Assembly: GCA_934233745.1 (NCBI GenBank)
Contig: CAKQGN010000005.1
Span: forward strand, 1 to 64,000
Source of the DNA: an uncultured Clostridia bacterium
Lineage (GTDB): Bacteria > Bacillota > Clostridia > Christensenellales > CAG-917
Length of the DNA: 64,000 nucleotides
Reading direction: 5' to 3'
Part shown: positions 41,321 through 49,936 of the stretch, in pieces
How the letters are laid out: each line of letters begins with the position of its first letter
Numbering within the stretch: the stretch's first letter is position 1
The notes under the pieces: generated by a model
The model's input: the letters and a program-made list of their open reading frames with translations, nothing else
Databases searched by the model: none
What the model was told of the DNA's origin: nothing
Made by a program: the position numbers and the translations under genes

Positions 41321-43528
41321 ATGATAGAAATAATCGACAAACCGACATTTTATTTGAACGGCAATCTCGTATCCGAACGCGAATTGATTGCAAAAGGCGT
41401 AAAACCGACAGGGGAAAAGGGCACGATAGCGTACTCTGTATTGTCTTGCCATAACGTTTCTCGCAACGAGCGAAAACTCAGCATATATTTCGACGCGTTG
41501 GCATCTCACGATATTACTTATGTCGGAATAATCAATTCTGCAAAAGCAAGCGGACTAAAAGAATTCCCCGTGCCGTATGTGCTTACAAACTGTCACAATT
41601 CGCTTTGCGCAGTCGGAGGCACAATAAATGAGGACGACCACGTTTTCGGCTTGTCTTGCGCAAAGAAATACGGCGGCATTTACGTTCCTGCAAACGTTGC
41701 GGTTATTCACAGTTTTATGAGAGAGATGTTTGCAGGTTGCGGAAAAATGATTTTGGGTTCGGATTCGCACACAAGATATGGCGCAATCGGAACCATGGCA
41801 ATCGGCGAGGGCGGTCCCGAACTCGTCAAGCAACTTTTGCGACGTACATACGATATAGACTATCCGCGTATAATTGCCGTCTGTCTGAAAGGCAAGGTGA
41901 GAAAAGGCGTCGGACCTCAGGACGTCGCTCTTGCTCTTATAGGCAAAGTGTTCAAGGACGGTTTTGTAAAAAACGCCGTGTTGGAATTCGTGGGCGACGG
42001 CATCAAAAATCTTTCCATGGAGTTCAGAAACGGAATAGACGTTATGACAACGGAAAGCGCATGTTTGTCATCCGTGTGGTGTACCGACGACAAGACCGAA
42101 GAATACCTCAGAACATACGGAAGAGAAAAAGATTATAAGAAACTGCAACCCGAAGAAGGCGCACAATATGACGGTGGAATCGTAATCGACCTTGAAAAGG
42201 TCGAGCCGATGATTGCTCTTCCGTTTCATCCTTCAAACGTGTACAAGCTCTCGGATGTTATCGCTCATCCTTATGAGATATTATCGAAAGTCGAGAAGGA
42301 AGGGAACGCTTTGTTGGGACTCAAAGACGGAACGTTCAGACTGACCGACAAGATCGTCGACGGAAAAATAATCGTATCCCAAGGCGTTATCGCAGGTTGC
42401 GCGGGCGGCACGTATGACAACATTGCCGTTGCGGCGAATATTCTCAAAGGAAAGAGCGTCGGCAACGGAAGTTATTCGCTTGCGGTATATCCCGCCTCGC
42501 AACCGACAAATATCGCGCTTGTCAAAAACGGCATTGTCGCGTCTATGATGGAAAGCGGCGTGATTTTTAAGCCTTGTTTTTGCGGACCGTGTTTCGGTGC
42601 GGGAGATGTGCCGTGCAACAACGGGTTCAGCATTCGTCACACCACGAGAAATTTCGAAAGGCGAGAGGGAAGCAAGCCCGCAGACAACCAGATTGCGTCC
42701 GTTGCGCTTATGGATGCGCGCTCGATTGCGGCAACCAGTGCCAACGGAGGCGTTTTGACATCGGCACTTGATGTCGACTTCGACGATTCGATTGCCGAAT
42801 TCACATACGATGACAAGGTGTATTCCTCGCGTGTGTACAACGGTTATGGCAAAGCCGATCCCGCCGTGTCGCTTGTGTACGGACCGAATATCACGGATAT
42901 TCCGACACTCGAACCGCTGAAAAACAATCTCGCGCTAAAAATATGCAGCGTAATAAACGATCCCGTCACCACGACAGACGAGCTTATACCGTCCGGGGAA
43001 ACTTCGTCATACAGGAGCAACCCGCTCAGACTTGCCGAGTTTGCTTTGTCGAGGAAAGATCCGATGTATGTTGCCAAAAGCAAGGCGGTGCGCGACGGTG
43101 ACAATCAAGATGTAAAAACGGCGTTGGCTTTGCTCGGTATGGATTGCAAAAACACAACTATTGCCTCCTGTATATTTGCAACAAAACCCGGTGACGGTAG
43201 TGCCAGAGAGCAGGCGGCAAGCTGTCAGCGGTTCTTGGGCGGAGGGGCGAATATCGCAAGAGAGTATGCAACAAAACGCTATCGCTCCAATCTTATCAAT
43301 TGGGGGATGTTGCCTCTTGTCGATACGAAAAACGACTATCGCAACGGAGATATTGTTGTTATTGCGAACATCGACGATGTAGTAAAACAAGGGAAAACGG
43401 AGTTTGACGCATATCTTGTGCGTGACAACTCAACAAAAAAAATCAACTTGACAATGGGCGTTCTGACCGATTCGGAAAAGCAAATTGTTCTTGACGGCTG
43501 CTTAATAAACTATTATCGGGCAAATTGA
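41321..43528 (+). CDS. Aconitase-superfamily hydratase
   Basis: 735 residues. The [4Fe-4S] ligands are visible as VIAGCAGGTYDNIAVAA near residue 355 (first Cys) and FKPCFCGPCFGAGDVP near 424 (CxxC pair). Aconitase-type substrate residues occur in MILGSDSHTRYGAIGTMAIGEGG near 148 and in the swivel-like C-terminal part CQRFLGGGANIAREYATKRYRSNLINWGMLPL. The sequence lies outside citrate-cycle AcnA/AcnB and LeuC and matches the group annotated only as hydratase in Clostridia. It dehydrates or hydrates a hydroxy-acid, substrate unknown. It stands 61 bp after the PH-like gene. Confidence 0.88.
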   Translation: MIEIIDKPTFYLNGNLVSERELIAKGVKPTGEKGTIAYSVLSCHNVSRNERKLSIYFDALASHDITYVGIINSAKASGLKEFPVPYVLTNCHNSLCAVGGTINEDDHVFGLSCAKKYGGIYVPANVAVIHSFMREMFAGCGKMILGSDSHTRYGAIGTMAIGEGGPELVKQLLRRTYDIDYPRIIAVCLKGKVRKGVGPQDVALALIGKVFKDGFVKNAVLEFVGDGIKNLSMEFRNGIDVMTTESACLSSVWCTDDKTEEYLRTYGREKDYKKLQPEEGAQYDGGIVIDLEKVEPMIALPFHPSNVYKLSDVIAHPYEILSKVEKEGNALLGLKDGTFRLTDKIVDGKIIVSQGVIAGCAGGTYDNIAVAANILKGKSVGNGSYSLAVYPASQPTNIALVKNGIVASMMESGVIFKPCFCGPCFGAGDVPCNNGFSIRHTTRNFERREGSKPADNQIASVALMDARSIAATSANGGVLTSALDVDFDDSIAEFTYDDKVYSSRVYNGYGKADPAVSLVYGPNITDIPTLEPLKNNLALKICSVINDPVTTTDELIPSGETSSYRSNPLRLAEFALSRKDPMYVAKSKAVRDGDNQDVKTALALLGMDCKNTTIASCIFATKPGDGSAREQAASCQRFLGGGANIAREYATKRYRSNLINWGMLPLVDTKNDYRNGDIVVIANIDDVVKQGKTEFDAYLVRDNSTKKINLTMGVLTDSEKQIVLDGCLINYYRAN

Positions 43529-43622
43529 CTTTTGGCGGTTATACGCGCGGTTTTTCTCACCGAATATGAAAATCTGTCACCAACAGGCGATCGATTTCAT
43601 AAATATTTATGCGAGGTGAGTT

Positions 43623-44627
43623 ATAAAAATCGTCGTCAAAGTTGATTTGGAAAGAATAAAAAGAAATGTCGATTCGATAAAAAAACATGTCGGCGTCCCG
43701 ATTATGATGATGGTAAAAGCCGACGGATACGGGCACGGAATTTGCAAAGTCGCGCACTATGTCGAGTCGGCGGTCGACGCTTTCGGAGTCGAAACTCTCC
43801 AAGAGGGTTTGAAGCTAAAAAGAGCCGGGATAAAAAAGACAATCCTTGTTCTTGCACTGAGCGGAAGCGAAATCGAAACGGCATGTAAAAACGGATTGAC
43901 AATCGGATTGCATAATGAGGCTCAATTGTGCAAAATCGTCAATCTAATCGAGCAAAAACATATAAAACCAACCGATTTCGATGTTCAGTTCAAAGTCGAC
44001 AGCGGCATGCACAGATTGGGTTTTGACGAATCGGCATTGAAAAGGGCACTGCAAAAAGCAGAAAGATTCAAACTGAACGTGTCGGGAGTATATTCGCACT
44101 TGCGAGATGATACAGACTATCAAAAAGGCGAGTTTGACAGACTTGCAGACATAGTCAAATCGTATTATCCGCAAGCAAAAAAACATCTTGCGTCAAGCCA
44201 TTCTCTTTCAAATCCGAATTTGAGATACGATATGGTAAGACTCGGTATCAAGGCGTACGAAGGAGCGATGAGCGCATATTCTCAAGTTATCGAATCGAGG
44301 TCGCTCAAAGCGAGCGAGCGAGTAAGTTACGGTGACTATGCGCTTGAAAAAGACACAAACACCGCAGTGATTTTCGGCGGATATGCGGACGGAATTGCAA
44401 GGGAAAATCCTTCATCCGTATATATCCGAGGGCAAAAATGCAATGTAATCGGCAATGTTTGCATGGATTGTTTTGTTGTCGATACAGGCGATTTTATTGC
44501 AAAATTCGGCGATGAAGTTGTGCTTTTTGACGAAAATACGATAAATAGGGTTGCGTGTGAGAGGAATACAATCGAATATACGGTTATGACGTCGCTAAGA
44601 GGCAGAATCAAACGGATATATGTTTGA
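43623..44627 (+). CDS. alr: Alanine racemase, apparently with an AUA start
   Basis: 334 residues if translation begins at ATA 43623, six bases after GCGAGGTGAG. The nearest standard start, TTG 43647, has no ribosome site and would delete the first barrel strand (VVKVDL, equivalent to WAEIDL in other racemases). PLP enzyme interconverting L- and D-alanine for peptidoglycan: MMVKADGYGHGICKVA carries the PLP lysine, RVSYGDYALEKDT the catalytic Tyr region, and FGGYADGIARENPS and VCMDCFVVD the C-terminal domain. It is shorter than the common ~370 residues but has both domains. Next gene 26 bp downstream. Confidence 0.88.
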   Translation: MKIVVKVDLERIKRNVDSIKKHVGVPIMMMVKADGYGHGICKVAHYVESAVDAFGVETLQEGLKLKRAGIKKTILVLALSGSEIETACKNGLTIGLHNEAQLCKIVNLIEQKHIKPTDFDVQFKVDSGMHRLGFDESALKRALQKAERFKLNVSGVYSHLRDDTDYQKGEFDRLADIVKSYYPQAKKHLASSHSLSNPNLRYDMVRLGIKAYEGAMSAYSQVIESRSLKASERVSYGDYALEKDTNTAVIFGGYADGIARENPSSVYIRGQKCNVIGNVCMDCFVVDTGDFIAKFGDEVVLFDENTINRVACERNTIEYTVMTSLRGRIKRIYV

Positions 44628-44653
44628 CAGCATGAGGAAAAAACAATACGGGT

Positions 44654-45229
44654 ATGGACAAACAACAAGCGAGAAAACTTGCAAAAGCTCGAGTATTAAG
44701 TTTGAGCGACGCGCAAAAAGAATGGGCGAGCGGCGCGATTGCCGACGCAATTTCTTCGATTGACGAATTTACTCGTGCGCACAAGGTTTTCGTATATCTA
44801 GGCACTCCAAACGAACCCGATACGGAAGAAATCGTCGGGCTTGCTCTTATGATGGAAAAGGTTGTTTGCGTGCCGAGAGTGTCGGGAAACGATATGCAGG
44901 CGATTGCAATCTCGCCGTTTACAAACTTCAAGACAAACAAGTGGGGTATTCTCGAACCCGTCGGCTCGCATGAGGTCGACGACGTCGATGTGGCAGTTGT
45001 GCCTATGGTCGGATATGACGGTTTGAAACGTTTGGGACACGGCAAAGGGTTTTATGACCGCTATCTTTCAACGCACGATTGCTTTGTTATAGGTCTTGCA
45101 TTCGATTGTCAACAAGTCGAAGGTCTCGAAACGGGTGACTTTGATATTCCGCTCGACATGCTTGTGACCGAAAAAAGAATAGTGGACGAAAACGGACAAA
45201 GAGAAAACCCGTTCTTTGCAAATATATAA
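44654..45229 (+). CDS. 5-Formyltetrahydrofolate cyclo-ligase
   Basis: 191 residues. It converts 5-formyl-THF to methenyl-THF with ATP. Motifs: MDKQQARKLAKARVLSL at the start (basic helix), VPMVGYDGLKRLGHGKGFYDRYL near 117 (the family's conserved ATP/folate segment with GHGKGFYDR), and IGLAFDCQQVEGLETGDFDIPLDMLVTE near the end. Folate metabolism is shared with folD at 48.9 kb. Confidence 0.94.
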   Translation: MDKQQARKLAKARVLSLSDAQKEWASGAIADAISSIDEFTRAHKVFVYLGTPNEPDTEEIVGLALMMEKVVCVPRVSGNDMQAIAISPFTNFKTNKWGILEPVGSHEVDDVDVAVVPMVGYDGLKRLGHGKGFYDRYLSTHDCFVIGLAFDCQQVEGLETGDFDIPLDMLVTEKRIVDENGQRENPFFANI

Positions 45230-45342
45230 GCGCCTTTCTGTTTTGCAAATCGATAAGACTTTTGAGCATGACGTCGTTGTGTTTGTCGGCAAGTAATGCA
45301 AATGCAAAGATTGCATACAGCGAATGGATTTCGGAGATAAAA

Positions 45343-46353
45343 ATGAGAGTTGTGGCAGGAAAATACAGAGGCAAAAATCTTGCTTCGCCAAAGGATGACA
45401 GAGTTCGTCCTACAACGACCAGAATAAAAGAAACGCTTTTTAATGTCCTGCAAGGTTACAGTCAGGACGCAGTGGTGCTTGATTTGTTTGCCGGGAGCGG
45501 CGCGCTCGGCATCGAGTGTTTGTCGCGCGGAGCAAAAGAAGTCGTTTTTGCCGACAACAACAAAGACAGCATAGAGCTTGTGCGCAAAAACTTGCAAGGA
45601 ATTGACGGAAATTTCAAAGTCGTCAATTCGGACTTTTCCGCAGTGCTTCGCAACGCATACGTAACGGGCAAAAAATTCGATATGATTTTTGTCGATCCGC
45701 CGTATGCAAGCGGACTGGGCGAGCTTGCGCTCGGCATGATTTTCGATATGAACTTGCTAAAAGACGACGGCGTAATCGTATTCGAACACGGGCAAGAAAA
45801 ATCGTATGAAGTCAGCGACAAACGCTTTAAGCAACGCACAAAGAAGATGGGAACGGTGGTTGCCGAGTTTATCACACGCAAAAGCGTTGCGCTCATGGCA
45901 GGCAGTTTCGATCCTTTCACAAAAGGTCACGAAGCGGTGCTTGACGACGCTTTGTCACGCTTTGACGAAGTGTGGGTTGCTTGTCTTGTCAATCCCGACA
46001 AAAAGTATTTGTTCAATTCGGCGCAACGTCTTGCCATCGTCGAGTGCGTCTGCAAACAAAAGAAGGGAGCATATGCCGTCTATTCGGACAAATACGCCGT
46101 CGAAGTCGCCGAAGATGTCGGCGCAACCGTTCTTGTGAGAGGAATCCGCAATGACAAGGACAAAACATACGAAGAAAACATGGCAAAATTCAATCGCGAA
46201 CATGGCTTTGAAACCGTATTTATCGAGCCTGACGTTTTTTCGGACATAAGCTCGACAAAGGCTAAAGAGCAAATCGCAAACGGAGATTTTTCATCCATTC
46301 CGTCTTGCTGCGTACCGCTTATGACGTCAAAGGAATTTGCGACGCTTGATTAG
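45343..46353 (+). CDS. RsmD-CoaD fusion: 16S rRNA methyltransferase plus phosphopantetheine adenylyltransferase
   Basis: 336 residues from the ATG at 45343. Residues 1-183 are RsmD (m2G966 of 16S rRNA): MRVVAGKYRGKNLASPKDD, RVRPTTTRIKETLFNVL, the SAM loop VLDLFAGSGALGIECLSRGA and catalytic FVDPPYASG. Residues ~184-336 are CoaD: ALMAGSFDPFTKGHEAVLDDAL with the T/HxGH nucleotidyl-transfer motif, RLAIVECV, VLVRGIRNDKDKTYEENMA, and ISSTKAKEQIANGD. There is no stop or frame change between the halves. In relatives these are adjacent separate genes. The CoaD half ends with a normal C-terminus (VPLMTSKEF). Confidence 0.93.
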   Translation: MRVVAGKYRGKNLASPKDDRVRPTTTRIKETLFNVLQGYSQDAVVLDLFAGSGALGIECLSRGAKEVVFADNNKDSIELVRKNLQGIDGNFKVVNSDFSAVLRNAYVTGKKFDMIFVDPPYASGLGELALGMIFDMNLLKDDGVIVFEHGQEKSYEVSDKRFKQRTKKMGTVVAEFITRKSVALMAGSFDPFTKGHEAVLDDALSRFDEVWVACLVNPDKKYLFNSAQRLAIVECVCKQKKGAYAVYSDKYAVEVAEDVGATVLVRGIRNDKDKTYEENMAKFNREHGFETVFIEPDVFSDISSTKAKEQIANGDFSSIPSCCVPLMTSKEFATLD

Positions 46354-46467
46354 AATAACTGCCGATTTTACTCGGTCATACTGTTTATTGAACACGATAA
46401 TGCGGGATAAATGCGTTTATCCTTGAAATTATAACGATAAATGAAAAATACACAAAAGGGGTGCTTT

Positions 46468-46917
46468 ATGGAAACCATCGATATGCTTATCAATGAAATC
46501 GAAAGTGAAGTTTTGAAAGCGAAAAAAGCGGCGTTCAGCAGCAGCGACATTGTCATTAACAAAGCGGTTTTGCTTGACCTTATTTCACGTTTCAGAGCAA
46601 GCTATCCGCTTGTTTTGCGCGAGGCGACACAAATCAAAAAAGAGCGTGACGACATCATAGAAAAAGCCGAAAAGTATGCAAACGAAACAATGGACAAGGC
46701 AGAGGAACAAGCCAAACGCCTTATGACCGAAACCGAAGTCTATTCACGTGCAAAAGCCGAAGCCGAAGCCATGCAACGCGAGGCGGAAGAAAACTATCAC
46801 AAGATGGATTACGAAGCCCGTTCGCTTGCGTTCAACATTCTTGACAGTGCTGAAAAGAGCATGAAAGACAGCCTTGACATCATCAATGACAGAAAGAGAA
46901 AACTCGTTGAGGAATAA
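46468..46917 (+). CDS. Coiled-coil protein downstream of coaD (ATPase-annotated family)
   Basis: 149 residues from the ATG at 46468, with AAAGGGGTG upstream. Almost entirely alpha-helical: METIDMLINEIESEVLKAKK, then a long heptad region (IKKERDDIIEKAEKYANETMDKAEEQAKRL and AEAEAMQREAEENYHKMDYE). It resembles stalk subunits of ATP synthases or DivIVA-like proteins, and the family is often mis-annotated as an ATPase, though no nucleotide motif is present. Location after coaD is conserved in Clostridia. Probably cytoplasmic or membrane-associated scaffold. Confidence 0.8.
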   Translation: METIDMLINEIESEVLKAKKAAFSSSDIVINKAVLLDLISRFRASYPLVLREATQIKKERDDIIEKAEKYANETMDKAEEQAKRLMTETEVYSRAKAEAEAMQREAEENYHKMDYEARSLAFNILDSAEKSMKDSLDIINDRKRKLVEE

Positions 46918-47029
46918 GTAAGGCGCGTTTTTAGCAAAAAAGGAATATATCGAGTGAAAAATATATTCGCTGTGCGAATATTCTCGTCTTGCGACAAATA
47001 AATACAGACGAGTGATTTTTAGGTTGGAT

Positions 47030-47965
47030 ATGAATATAGTTGTTCTTGACGGCGCAACGGCAAAAGGAAAGGAACTCGATTTCGATTTCCTAAATCAATT
47101 CGGCACCGTGACATATTATGACACAACAAAAGCCGAAGATGTTTTGTCGCGCGCAAAAGCCGCCGATATTCTTGTTATAAACAAAGTCGTATTGGACAGA
47201 GCCACTTTGTCCGAATGCAACAATCTCAAACTGATCACAATTCTGGCAACAGGGTATAACATAGTCGATACAGACGCGGCAAGAGAGCTTGGCATAACGG
47301 TTTGCAATGTCCCGTATTACAGCACAAATTCCGTTGCACAACTCGTCTTTGCTTTTATACTTGAGTTTTCGTGCAAATTGTCTTTGCACACTCAATCCGT
47401 TGCGCGAGGAGATTGGCAAAATTGCGCAGACTTTGCGTATACTCTCGATACGTTGCATGAGCTTAACGGCAAGACGCTCGGAATTATCGGCTATGGCAGC
47501 ATAGGAAGAAAAGTGGCGCAAATCGGCAAGTCATTCGGCATGAATATCCTTGTTAGTACAAGAACCCCCGTAGACGGCTGCGTGAGCAAAGAAGAAGTGT
47601 TTGAAAATGCGGATTTCATTACATTGCATTGCCCCCTGAACGAAGGCTCGAAACTGATGATAAACGAAAAAAGTTTGTCGCTGTTTAAGCCCACGGCATA
47701 TCTTATAAACACCGCGCGCGGAGGTCTTGTCGATGAAGAAGCCCTGGCAAACGCTTTGAACGAGGGAAGAATTGCGGGCGCAGGACTCGATGTGCTTACA
47801 AGCGAGCCGCCAAAAGCCGACAACCCTTTGCTTCATGCAAAAAATTGTCTTATCACACCGCATATGGCGTGGGCAAGCGTAGAGGCGAGAATTAGGCTTT
47901 TGCACGCAACCGAGGACAACGTGCGCGCGTTTTTGCAAAATAACCCGATAAACAAAGTCAATTGA
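47030..47965 (+). CDS. D-2-hydroxyacid dehydrogenase
   Basis: 311 residues from the ATG at 47030 (AGG nearby; a GTG 18 bp earlier is less well placed). Rossmann motif TLGIIGYGSIGRKVAQIGKSFG near residue 143. Catalytic Arg in YLINTARGGLVDEEALANAL near 223, Glu in GLDVLTSEPP near 252, and His in LITPHMAWASVEAR near 277. NAD-dependent reduction of a 2-keto acid; closest in pattern to glycerate/hydroxypyruvate reductases. Transcribed alone. Confidence 0.93.
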   Translation: MNIVVLDGATAKGKELDFDFLNQFGTVTYYDTTKAEDVLSRAKAADILVINKVVLDRATLSECNNLKLITILATGYNIVDTDAARELGITVCNVPYYSTNSVAQLVFAFILEFSCKLSLHTQSVARGDWQNCADFAYTLDTLHELNGKTLGIIGYGSIGRKVAQIGKSFGMNILVSTRTPVDGCVSKEEVFENADFITLHCPLNEGSKLMINEKSLSLFKPTAYLINTARGGLVDEEALANALNEGRIAGAGLDVLTSEPPKADNPLLHAKNCLITPHMAWASVEARIRLLHATEDNVRAFLQNNPINKVN

Positions 47966-47998
47966 CAAAGTATAAAGTGTTTTGATATTTATATTTTC

Positions 47999-48040
47999 AA
48001 AAAAGAAAAAACACACTTGCGATGTGTTTTTTCTTTTTTG
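47999..48040. terminator. Bidirectional terminator
   Basis: AAAAAGAAAAAACACA/TGTGTTTTTTCTTTTT with a short CTTGCGA loop, between the convergent dehydrogenase and MgtC genes. Confidence 0.8.
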
Positions 48041-48060
48041 CATATGTTCGATTGTTGCTT

Positions 48061-48765
48061 TTATTCGTCGGTGCGCTCGATTGCCAAAAGATGCTTTGGA
48101 AATTCACGCATAAGGGCGTTGAATTGGTTGGGGTCAAGCTCTTCCATTGTGGCGATTTCAACAGTGGCAATAAGGCTTTCGCCAACGAGTTTTGCCTTGT
48201 AGGAACTCACTTTTTTTGCGCCGAGTTTTTGCATGATTTGGGGCAAAATCTCGTCGTTTTCCGCCCAAATTTGCATCTTTACAATGGCGATATGTCGGGT
48301 GGTGAACGCTTTGATGGGAAGGTGGAATATCAGCTGCAAAAGCAGTATCATCGCCGTTGCAACAACACCCGTCACAACAAATCCGCCACCGATTGCCATG
48401 CCGATTGCCGACGTCGCCCATACGCCTGCCGCCGTCGTAAGCCCGTGCATAACGTCGCGCCTGTACATGATTATGCCTGCGCCCAAAAAGCCGATGCCCG
48501 TGACGACTTGCGCCGCGATTCGCGTTGCGTCGCTGTTGAATGTGCCGCCCGTGATGTCACTAAAAAGCGGTACGGTGAGATATTTTGACAATATCATAAA
48601 CAAACACGAGGCAAGACATACGATTGCGTGCGTGCGTATGCCTGCTTCTTTACTTCTTGATTTCCTTTCAAAGCCGATTGCAAGACCGCAAATTATCGCA
48701 ATCAACATTCTCACGATAAAATGCCAGACATCCCTCGTCCAATCGACAACAGCCCAATTATCCAT
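48061..48765 (-). CDS. MgtC/SapB-family membrane protein
   Basis: 234 residues from the ATG at 48765, six bases after GAGG. About four or five membrane helices with the conserved MgtC pattern: MLIAIICGLAIGFERKSRSKEAGIRTHAIVCLASCLF near residue 20, AAQVVTGIGFLGAGIIMYRRD near 90, HGLTTAAGVWATSAIGMAIGGG near 110. The C-terminal ~80 residues form a soluble ACT-like domain. The family supports growth at low magnesium or modulates ATP synthase; the role here is open. Confidence 0.93.
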   Translation of the reverse strand: MDNWAVVDWTRDVWHFIVRMLIAIICGLAIGFERKSRSKEAGIRTHAIVCLASCLFMILSKYLTVPLFSDITGGTFNSDATRIAAQVVTGIGFLGAGIIMYRRDVMHGLTTAAGVWATSAIGMAIGGGFVVTGVVATAMILLLQLIFHLPIKAFTTRHIAIVKMQIWAENDEILPQIMQKLGAKKVSSYKAKLVGESLIATVEIATMEELDPNQFNALMREFPKHLLAIERTDE

Positions 48766-48890
48766 ATGCATCCTCAAAATTTGTGTTGATTAATTATACA
48801 TTTCATATATTATGTATGTCAATATCAGTTTTGAATTTTTTTTTGCAACATACTTCTTTTGATTTGAAAGAGGCATATTGGCATATATTT

Positions 48891-48920
48891 TTGACAATGC
48901 GTTTTTAATGATGATATAAT
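48891..48920 (+). promoter_or_regulatory. Promoter of folD
   Basis: TTGACA, 18 bp, then TATAAT, about 18 bp before the ATG, leaving a very short leader with AGAGGTG. Confidence 0.82.
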
Positions 48921-48937
48921 AACAAAAGAGGTGCGCT

Positions 48938-49798
48938 ATGCAAATTATTGACGGAAAACTTGTGGCAAAACTCACAAGAGAGCAAATCAAAAAAGAAGTC
49001 GAACAACTCAAATCGTTGAAGTATCCCGACGCTATCGGGCTTGCCGTAATTTTGGTCGGAGACGATCCCGCCTCGCAAGTTTATGTGAGAAACAAAATCA
49101 AAGCGTGCGACGAAGTCGGTATAAAATCCTTTCTTTGCAAACTTCCTGCCGAAAGCACGTTTGACGAGGTTGCCGGCACGATAAGTTATCTCAACGAAAA
49201 TCCCGACGTTTCGGGCATGATTTTGCAACTTCCGCTTCCGAAACATCTTGACGAAAACTCGCTTTTGGACCTTATAGATCCAAACAAGGACGTTGACGGT
49301 TGCCATTACGTTCAAAAGGGTAGACTTTGGACGGGAAGGGACAGTCTTGTCGCTTGCACTCCGTCCGGAGTCATGAAATTGCTCGAATATTACGATATTC
49401 CGCTCGAGGGCAAAAACGCCGTTGTAATCGGTCGCTCGAACCTTGTCGGAAAACCGCTTGCGCAGCTTCTTCTCGACAAAAACTGCACCGTTACGATATG
49501 CCATTCAAAAACACGCAATCTCGGCGAGATTGTGTCGAAAGCAGACATCGTTTGTGTTGCGATAGGCAAAGCGAAGTTTCTTACGGCCGACATGGTAAAA
49601 GAGGGCGCAGTGGTTGTAGATGTGGGTATGGACAGAGATGAAAACGGCAAACTTTGCGGCGACGTGGATTTTGACGCCGTTGCGCCTAAATGCTCGTTCA
49701 TAACGCCTGTACCGGGCGGCGTCGGTCCTATGACGGTGACGATGCTTTTGGCAAACACCGTGAAAGCATATAAAGCACAAAACGAAATCGAGGTATAA
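48938..49798 (+). CDS. folD: Methylenetetrahydrofolate dehydrogenase/cyclohydrolase
   Basis: 286 residues, normal length. Bifunctional oxidation of methylene-THF and hydrolysis of methenyl-THF. Signature 1 spans VGDDPASQVYVRNKIKACDEVGI with the catalytic Tyr and Lys; GMILQLPLPKH; DVDGCH; signature 2 is FITPVPGGVGPMTVTMLL near the end. NADP site: AVVIGRSNLVGKPLAQLL near 158. Monocistronic. Confidence 0.97.
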   Translation: MQIIDGKLVAKLTREQIKKEVEQLKSLKYPDAIGLAVILVGDDPASQVYVRNKIKACDEVGIKSFLCKLPAESTFDEVAGTISYLNENPDVSGMILQLPLPKHLDENSLLDLIDPNKDVDGCHYVQKGRLWTGRDSLVACTPSGVMKLLEYYDIPLEGKNAVVIGRSNLVGKPLAQLLLDKNCTVTICHSKTRNLGEIVSKADIVCVAIGKAKFLTADMVKEGAVVVDVGMDRDENGKLCGDVDFDAVAPKCSFITPVPGGVGPMTVTMLLANTVKAYKAQNEIEV

Positions 49799-49857
49799 CG
49801 CCTCGGTTTTTTGATTGTAGAAAGCGTTTTTGAATGATTAACTAGTAAATTTCTTTC

Positions 49858-49886
49858 TTGCATGAAAAGATATGTTATGCTACAAT
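49858..49886 (+). promoter_or_regulatory. Promoter of the old-yellow-enzyme reductase
   Basis: TTGCAT, 17 bp, then TACAAT, about 50 bp before the ATG. Confidence 0.65.
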
Positions 49887-49936
49887 TGATACAGTAAAAC
49901 TACAAATTGACCGCATATCGTGCGTCAGGGAGAATT

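Noticed and set aside
43557..43802. Alternative genes on the opposite strand of alr and other genes
   Set aside because: Many long antisense frames exist because of codon bias, but they lack ribosome sites and recognisable proteins.
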